Shown piece after piece: positions 57,252 through 64,000 of a stretch of 64,000 bases of DNA; the first letter of the stretch is position 1; the number at the start of each line of letters is the position of its first letter. The stretch is from Cantharellus purpuraceus (taxonomy: Eukaryota; Basidiomycota; Agaricomycetes; Cantharellales; Hydnaceae): positions 1 to 64,000 of the forward strand of contig JALBUN010000004.1 in NCBI GenBank assembly GCA_025174535.1, in the 5' to 3' direction. The notes beneath the pieces are model-generated. The model searched no databases. It saw only the letters and a list, made by a program, of their open reading frames with translations, and was not told where the DNA came from. Position numbers and translations under genes: made by a program.

Positions 57252-58848
57252 ATGTCGACAAGCAGCACTCATGCACAAGGGTTCCTTCTTATGACTTTGC
57301 CTAATTGTACACTCACCACACCATCTACTGGTTCCCAAACGGGTCACTTGGCTCTTCAATGCGTGACACTTGACGTCCCTTCATCCTACCGGGATGGCCG
57401 GGATGTCTGGCTCGTGTTGAAACTCAATTCATTTGAAATGGTCATCTCGCCGACGCAGAGGATCAACTACAGCCGATCTACCTACACTTACATGTTCCTA
57501 CCCGAAGTCGAAAGCGCAGGCCTTGTGCAACTTGTTGTCCCCCCTGACCCATCAAATCCAGTGTCAGCCCTCGATCTGGAAACGATGGAGGTGATTCTGT
57601 CTCAATACGGCGTCCTTTGTGATATCGAGGGCCCAAGTGCAGACAAGCAAAAGGAGGCTTATCCCCAGAAGAGTGTTAATAGTGACATCCCCCATAGCCT
57701 GCAGGCTCGACTGGAACGTCAAACTTCAAGGGGCACCCCGTCCTTGTGGACGAGAAAGATGAGAAGATTGTGGCGACCCTCGACGATGCAGTGCCAATCA
57801 AGGAGGACAGGGCTTTGACGGAAAAAGGCCATGAGAAAGATCCAGTTGTTATCGATTTGCCGGACGAAGCAGAGGAACAGGCAGGACGTGTCGAAGCGTA
57901 TGCTCATCCGGCCAGTCCTGAAGAACGTGATTTGTTAATGCAGACGGCTGGTCTGATAAGGTCAGTGGATTTTCGCTGTTGATTACGAGAGACGTAATGT
58001 TCCTGACCGCGCTGCTTCAAGTCGGGGCATCGTGTTAGCCACGTCGATGATCACGACGAGTATCAGCTCAGCCTCGAATTATTTCGCACTCGACGCCCAC
58101 TCAAAGATCCGTCGAGTTTTCGCCACGTACACGCAACAATATGAGATGTCTCCATAATATCAGTGGTACAGCGGTAACTGTATCATCAAAGACGGTGGGA
58201 GCAATCCTGGAGACGCTGGATTATGTCGTGGACAGGCTGTCCGGGCCTAGCCACAAAGGGGTGTCTGGGAATAGTCATAGTCAGCTCGCTCCTCCGCAGT
58301 TACCTCCCATGGGCACTTGGCCAGTGCAATCAACTCTAGGGCATCCGCTGCCAGGTGGTGTTCCGCCTCTGCCACCAAGAAAGCCTAGGCTCTTGACAAA
58401 ACTGCTCGCGAGCACCGATATATTGTTGACAACATTAGAGCACCCCCCTCAAGATGTCATCGAGACTGGCACCAACGCCGTATCTGCATCGTTAGCACAC
58501 AAGTATGTACTATCTATATAGAGCTACTCCCTACTGACGACGACAAGATATGGCCAGGATGTGGCTGACGCATCCCGGAGCGTCGGTCAATCAGCACAAA
58601 ATGTTGCCTTTGTATACATAGACATTCGAGGTGTTGGGCGGAGGGCCCTGCTTAAAAGGGCAGGAAGGGCCGTGGTAAGGGGGCGGATGGGTGGAAGGGA
58701 CGTTGTATTAGGTCTTCCAAGACAAGGCACACCGACGGGTCACATGAATGTGCAGCATGCTCCGCCCTCTTCTCCATGGACGCAGCCAATTTTTCGCCCA
58801 GAGTATTCCCAAAGTGGTGAGGGGACGCACTTCCCCCGTAAAGAATAA
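57252..58848 (+). CDS. senescence/spartin-domain protein
   Basis: Five exons (57252-57636, 57705-57960, 58022-58126, 58164-58502, 58548-58848) with GT-AG introns of 68, 61, 37 and 45 bp keep one frame and give 461 aa. The N-terminal part (DVWLVLKLNSFEMVISPTQR ... YMFLPEVES) and the middle (GHPVLVDEKDEKIVATLDDA) precede the senescence domain. That domain reads LISRGIVLATSMITTSISSA, SNYFALDAHSKIRRV, TAVTVSSKTVGAILETLDYV, and in the last exon YGQDVADASRSVGQSAQNVA, FVYIDIRGVGRRALLKRAGR. Fungal relatives of spartin associate with lipid droplets or membranes; that role is inferred from the family only. The first intron has a weak donor (GTGCAG), so that junction is the least certain. Confidence 0.83.
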
Positions 58849-61800
58849 GAACTTCTACCAAACAGTCCTTTATGATTTAGCGTCCACGTGGTACAAACAG
58901 ATAATAGGAGGCTTGTCCAGAGAGCAGAAATAACACTGACGTCCTCAGTGGACCTGAAAGCTCGACCGGAGTGAAATATCAGACTTGATTGGGCGTCCCG
59001 CCCTTACGAACCTGAACACGAAAGATACGTGATGGGAACCGTGTGGCACACTGGCGCTAGGGAGGAGGTATCTGTACGTCCAGGGGGCTGACTAGCTTTA
59101 GCACTCAGAGTTCTCTTTTGTCTCGGAGCAGACTGTAGGCCATCGAATCGTCACGCGTCACAGTTTGGTACGCCGTATACACGTCCATCGTCCCCTGTGA
59201 CAGCCCACATTAGCCCACATACGCAACTAAGTGGCCATCCTTGCAGCTTTTCGTCCATTATTAATAACGTACTGTTGCTGCTCCGAGTCGCCATCGGCAA
59301 TGCCCAATCAAACAAATCGATTCCGAAGTGTGACGTACGTGCGGGTTGATGCATTTGATGGTCGTATAATAATTTTTATATTGCAGACTGGGTGCTTCGG
59401 TAAATTGCTGATTATACAAGAGCTTGTGAGCGTGGATGGTGGGCTTTGTCAAGGTGCTTCAATAGCGTATGCTAGGACATGCACGAACTGCATGGTTCGC
59501 TACTCCTACAGTCGGTGCTACATCAAAAGGAATCTCGACGCGCGCGCAGACCACCATCTTTCCTCAGCAAGGTTGGACACGTTCTCTGTGATGTAATTCT
59601 CACTCTGATCGTAGCAACAACTTTTACGACGCCATCTTGGCTGGGAACTGGCACTGCCGCTCGAGCCAAATACCCCACATCCGCCCCCCCGCCACGTCTT
59701 ACAGGAGGAATGTGGCGAAAGGAGACGTCGAGGAAATCTGTCCCGAGGCCAGTTCCCATCGTCTGCCTCTCTCTTCTCTCTCCCCCTGCGCCATATAACC
59801 TGGCTTCCTTTGCACCTCCATTCCCGTGCCCAACCCCAACACCCGGGACCCCTCGCCGAGAGTGAGCATACACCATTACCTACCGCCGCGGCCCACTAGA
59901 ACTATAATACAAAAAGTACGTAGAAATGTGCACAGCGCTATTCTCGCCTGTGCGGGATCGCCTTCAGCATCGGACACACTGACACGCGTGCGTGCCACGC
60001 TCCCCCTCTACCCCATCCCCTAATTTGTATGTTACTCTGATTCGTTCCGTCATGTATTCCGATCTCTAATTGCTCAAATGAAGCGTGTTATTGAGATGAG
60101 GTGAGATATTACAGAGCGCAGGACCGCAACGTTTGCTTCGACACCCGCCCACCCGCTCCCACTCCCGCCGTCCGACCGGGTTTAGGTTCATCTCTTGATA
60201 AGAGACAGCAAGATCGACCAGGTGTCGCGGAGGGACTAGCACATCGTGCAAGGCAAAGTACGGACGCCTCGAGCGGATCGAGATACGGGTGCGGAGGCTC
60301 GATTCCGTGTATTTAGCAGCGGTGTTCAAAGACAATACCGGCCAGCCACCAGAACGAGTAACGTCCGAAGGCCTAAATATGGAAAAGGACAAGTGAAATG
60401 CGACATATAACATAGAGCGTGTCGGGGCACACACATCTCTATTGCTACATGATGACACTCGAGAAGCGTAGACCGAAATCTACTGGTCCAGACCGTTCCC
60501 TGATCCTCATCCTTCGAAGCGCCACCTGCTGTAACTCCAAGAAGACAGAGTATAATCCCGAAGACCTATACGCGGCGCCCATGCGCCCTACCACCTACGC
60601 AGAGTGCCAACGACCTCAGGGAGTGCAGTGGGTACATAACCTCTGCTCCGGGCCGGCATTGCATGGTATATACACATCTGTGACGTGATATCGTAACATA
60701 CGGACCAAGATTGTGGAGAACACCACCAGGCTAACTTTTTCAAGGGAAAGAACGAGGCAAAAAGTTGAACACCTGTACAAAAACGCCACATTGTGCTCCG
60801 TACCCTCCCCTTTTCTCCTGCCCCCTGGGCTGACGCATGGGGTCCGATCCGAAGGTGACAAGACTCTGACGCGCAGTGGCATCGTGATATTATTACGAGC
60901 GAGCTCCTCACACTAGCAGGTACCAGGTGTCAGAGCACGGATCTCGGTGCTCGGGCAGTTTTTTTTTTTTTGGACTCGTATGTTGATGATGGTAAGCTGG
61001 TGAAGAAGATTAGTGTTAAATCGGTCCAGGCGTGTCTACTCTTTTTTCCCCTTCAGCGTCCAGTATGAATTTACGGCCCGTGTATACATGAGTGTTCAAT
61101 TTTTTTCCTCGTATTTTTTATCCCTGGTCCGTTTCTGGTTGTCCCAGGCAGTTCTTGTCGGTTGGTTCCCATCTCCTCATTCCAACCTTACGCACGCCTT
61201 CGTTCCTCGCGCCATTCCTTTCCCTTCATCCTATTCATTTAAATACCTCTGGATCATATTCGCTCGTCCTTCCCGGGACCGCCACTGCATAGCAAATAAC
61301 ACCCGAAACTGTACAGGGCAAACGGGCTACAAACTAGGATACGTAAATACACACATATATATATTTAACATTGCATTCTTTGAATATTCGTAGGAAAGAT
61401 CCGAGCCTTATATACTCTTGGCCACTAAGGATTATAGGTAGACTCCGGAATATGGACCATTAATGTTACGGCACCCTTCACGTCTTGCGCACTTGATCGC
61501 GCCTTGCAACGGTCAGCTGCAGCCCGTGGCCAATCGTCACGTTTTCAAATGCCGAGGCGACACCCGTGGATCATCGATCGTCGTTGATGCGCATGTGTAC
61601 GCGCACGCACAAGAGCCACAACCAAGAGTGCTGCGGGGCGAGGTGGGAGGTGGGGGGGTAAGGAGATAACCCATACGCCCGTCAGAGACTGGACAACCCA
61701 ACTCTGCCATAACAGCGTCATACAATGTTTAGCTCACCACATGAAAACTTCTCATAGTAACGCTTCTGAAGGTGTTCACCTTTGGAGATCCACGAACACC

Positions 61801-62134
61801 ATCAACGTTAGAAGGGCAGGAACTCTGGAGATGCACATGATGTTAGGTGTGACTACATATTGTCACGTTATCCAATAATGGCACAGCGCTAGTTGCAGAC
61901 GTGAAAGGAAGCGATGATTTCTCAAGAAGCAGAATACGGGGTCTGGCAGTTAAGCATTAAAGCAGTGTCATAACCACACATTCCCCCCTGCAAGCAAGTA
62001 ATACAACTGCCTCTGCAGAGCCTCACCAACTGTCTGCTCAGTGAGTGCATGCCTCTTAATCTAACATGAAAATGGATGCTGACGGTGTGCGATCAGGCTA
62101 GAGGCTCCCTTTATGATGCAACTTCCCCCCCGCC
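58849..62134. other. 3.3 kb without a confident gene
   Basis: CpG-rich, host-like DNA with many short frames (up to 130 codons, minus 60066-60458) but none with a recognisable domain or intron chain. A reverse frame at 59151-59354 (HFGIDLFDWALPMATRSSNS) has coding-like composition but no assignment. TATA-like sites occur near 59795 and 61240. I see no repeat from the families listed above. Confidence 0.5.
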
Positions 62135-63514
62135 GTCTGGTAACAGACTGTGTATTACTAGCAGGCATGCTAGTTGGCCTTAGAATCAATCCACGGAATC
62201 AATCCACGGGAGCTGGGGAGGCTTGACAAGAGGTACAATAGACATCTACAATAATCCATTTGCATGAGTTGTTGACTTTACGCTTATGCAGTCCAGCCAT
62301 TGAAACACTTCAACAAGTAGTTAAGAACCGCACTAGCTGTACTTCTTGATGGGATTCAAAAGCATGGGTGGCATGAGAATGCGCTGAGGCTGATTCACCC
62401 ACTACTTCCATACTATGACACAACTTTCAGCAATCGTCGTTTCTTCAAGCGGGTTCTTAAATTCTGTTGTTCTCTAATTGTGGATGATTCAGGCACACTG
62501 GGAGATGATCAAGTTCGATCCAAGACTGTTGCCAGTATCATTCATATCCTTGTTCGAAGCCCGTCCCAGGATGACAGTGGGCTTTGCACCCAGGAGCACT
62601 TTGACCTTCTGGTGGTTTACCATTTACGCATATATGAAGGTACAGATGATGACGCAATCAGGGACACTTTTTGGCTGTTGGAGCTGCTGCATCAATTGCC
62701 GAGTACCCTGGACCGGAAGCGCCGCTACGTTGACACGCTGATGAATTTCATGCGCAAGGATAGTACACCCACTGTAGTCTTGCATGCGGCTTGTGTCATT
62801 CGGTACGCAGTGGCTTCAATGGGTCAAGACGATGAAACACTCCGAAAACAGTTCTCACAAGCATTGGCTTCAGGGGTCCTCTTGCTTGCTCCACAATCAC
62901 CCACCGATGATAACGCATTCACACGTCTCTCTTTCTCAGACTCTCTCCGTGATATCCCCTACCTCAAGTTACGTTGCACCATTTCCCAAGAACCCACTTG
63001 GCATTCTCAACTTCAGCTGAGCGGCCATTTCGACAATTGTCTTGCGATCGCAAAAACACTGCCTTCCCAGGGAGATGAGAAATTTGACAAATATACTGTA
63101 CCTGTGACTCACGTTTTAGCAATCATTGATGCAGCAGGCAAAGAACACCCGTTGTCCGCCGTCCAGCCGGATTTGATTAGGCCACTTATTCTGCGAGCCT
63201 GGCGCTACATGTTCGATCTCAACGGCTTTGGAAGGAGATGCAGGGCCGAAATATGGGAGATGTCTACTGAGGAGTGCCGCGCAGCTCTTCCGTCGCTTGT
63301 TGAATATGCAAGGAGACGACGGGATGAAAGTGATGCAACAAACCATCTAATAGAGCTGGTCGAAAAAGTTTGTCATAAACTTGACGAAGAAGATCTACAA
63401 CATGAATTGGATGGTACCCAACGCATACAAGAAGACCCATTTTGGAAGGAGGCCTTTCCAGTTCTACGCAAGCAAATATGCGAGTTGCTGGATGCCTCCC
63501 GCAGAGGTGTCTAA
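62135..63514 (+). CDS. ARM-like hypothetical protein, best copy (possibly decayed)
   Basis: 62321-63514 is open for 397 codons (LAVLLDGIQKHGWHENALRL ... FKRVLKFCCSLIVDDSGTLG ... LPSTLDRKRRYVDTLMNFMR ... LILRAWRYMFDLNGFGRRC ... HLIELVEKVCHKLDEEDLQH). It has no ATG near its start, so it is a 3' exon. Directly upstream, TAG (62318-62320) stands where the broken copy has CAG. An earlier exon (VLLAGMLVGLRINP, 62150-62230) carries a 14-bp tandem duplication that breaks its frame. These two faults suggest recent decay or an unseen alternative splice. Leu-rich helical content suggests an armadillo-like fold. Function unknown. Confidence 0.62.
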
Positions 63515-63787
63515 TGCACTGAATCTGCTCACACCGGTACTGGGTATGAATTGTCTATTCTCACGTCTGGGCTCTCACTGATGCCTCAAGCCACTAGTTC
63601 TTTCGTTATATGCTCCGTAAACTCGTGTAAAGTCCCGATGATCCCTTGTTATTCATCATAATCAGCATCATGACAAAAGTGATATCAATGCAAGTCGACA
63701 CGTGCCATATAACCCCAATACTCCTCCACATTGCCTCACCACAGTATCCAATGCCTCGCCGACCCTAATCCGCCAAATTAATTTTCG

Positions 63788-64000
63788 TCATCGCCGTGTC
63801 ACCACTGACGCCGATGTCAGCTGCTCCAGAGCCTCTGACCCTATCCGACCCACATCCACCTCCCACAATACCCGCAATACCTTCCTGTAGCTGTCCAACA
63901 TCACTGCCATGCCCAATCCCGCATTGAGAAATCTATATAACTTGTCATCCTGGATCGCGTGGAGGAACACGGGTAGAATTCCCGGCATGAACGCCGCGTC
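63788..64000 (-). CDS. partial hypothetical protein, runs off the window
   Basis: The minus-strand frame reads FMPGILPVFLHAIQDDKLYR, FLNAGLGMAVMLDSYRKVLR and VLWEVDVGRIGSEALEQL and is open to the window edge. A decayed homologue lies beside the broken ARM-like gene near 44800-44930, so it was part of the same segmental duplication. No family recognised. Confidence 0.42.
   Translation of the reverse strand, partial: DAAFMPGILPVFLHAIQDDKLYRFLNAGLGMAVMLDSYRKVLRVLWEVDVGRIGSEALEQLTSASVVTRR

Noticed and set aside
59523..59876. 117-codon reverse frame as a host gene.
   Set aside because: Gly/Arg-rich composition with no domain; probably a shadow of GC-rich spacer.
1..64000. CRISPR arrays, bacterial-type operons or ribosome binding sites.
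   Set aside because: Introns, LTR retrotransposons and gene types show a eukaryotic fungal genome; no regular short direct-repeat arrays were seen.

Overview
The window looks like a piece of a transposon-rich basidiomycete genome, probably an Agaricomycete and possibly an ectomycorrhizal species with an expanded genome. The reasons are the very short GT-AG introns (37-73 bp), two genes with fungal MATA-type HMG boxes, a senescence/spartin-domain gene, and dense nests of Ty3/gypsy and Ty1/copia LTR retrotransposons. The species cannot be named from this sequence alone.

Layout. 1-6331 is the 3' part of a chromodomain gypsy element (here Gy-A, copy 1). 8.3-12.7 kb is host sequence holding an intact HMG-box gene (minus strand) and a decayed alpha/beta-hydrolase gene. 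13.3-22.6 kb is a nest of solo LTRs, miniature inverted-repeat elements and gypsy relics that ends in a displaced helicase C-terminus. 24.1-27.9 kb carries an intact four-exon gene with a cysteine/histidine-rich C-terminus, followed by a tandem partial copy. 28591-39554 is a second Gy-A copy with both LTRs, rearranged by an LTR-mediated inversion. 39.6-46.9 kb is further nested debris around a broken ARM-like hypothetical gene. 46874-54099 is a complete but decayed copia element on the minus strand, itself hit by two solo LTRs. It abuts the 3' end of an inositol polyphosphate kinase gene. 54.9-58.9 kb is a small host island: a second HMG-box gene and a senescence-domain gene, divergently arranged. 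62.1-64 kb holds a better preserved copy of the ARM-like hypothetical gene.

How it fits together. Almost all retroelement coding regions are broken by TGA codons. When the two Gy-A copies are compared, most differences lie at CpG sites and read TG in one copy and CA in the other, as expected of methylated-CpG decay. Host islands keep their CpGs. Most LTRs are solo, many with clear 4-5 bp target duplications. At least three places show recombination between repeats: an inversion with a split target duplication, a copia element and a gypsy element with mismatched flanks, and a scrambled LTR/MITE block at 40 kb. The most unusual feature is a long antisense reading frame between the chromodomain and the 3' LTR of Gy-A. 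It encodes a coiled-coil protein with a Zn(II)2Cys6-like cysteine array and is present in both copies. The intact host genes (two HMG proteins, the zinc-finger-like protein and the senescence-domain protein) were assembled by hand from splice sites that keep the frame.
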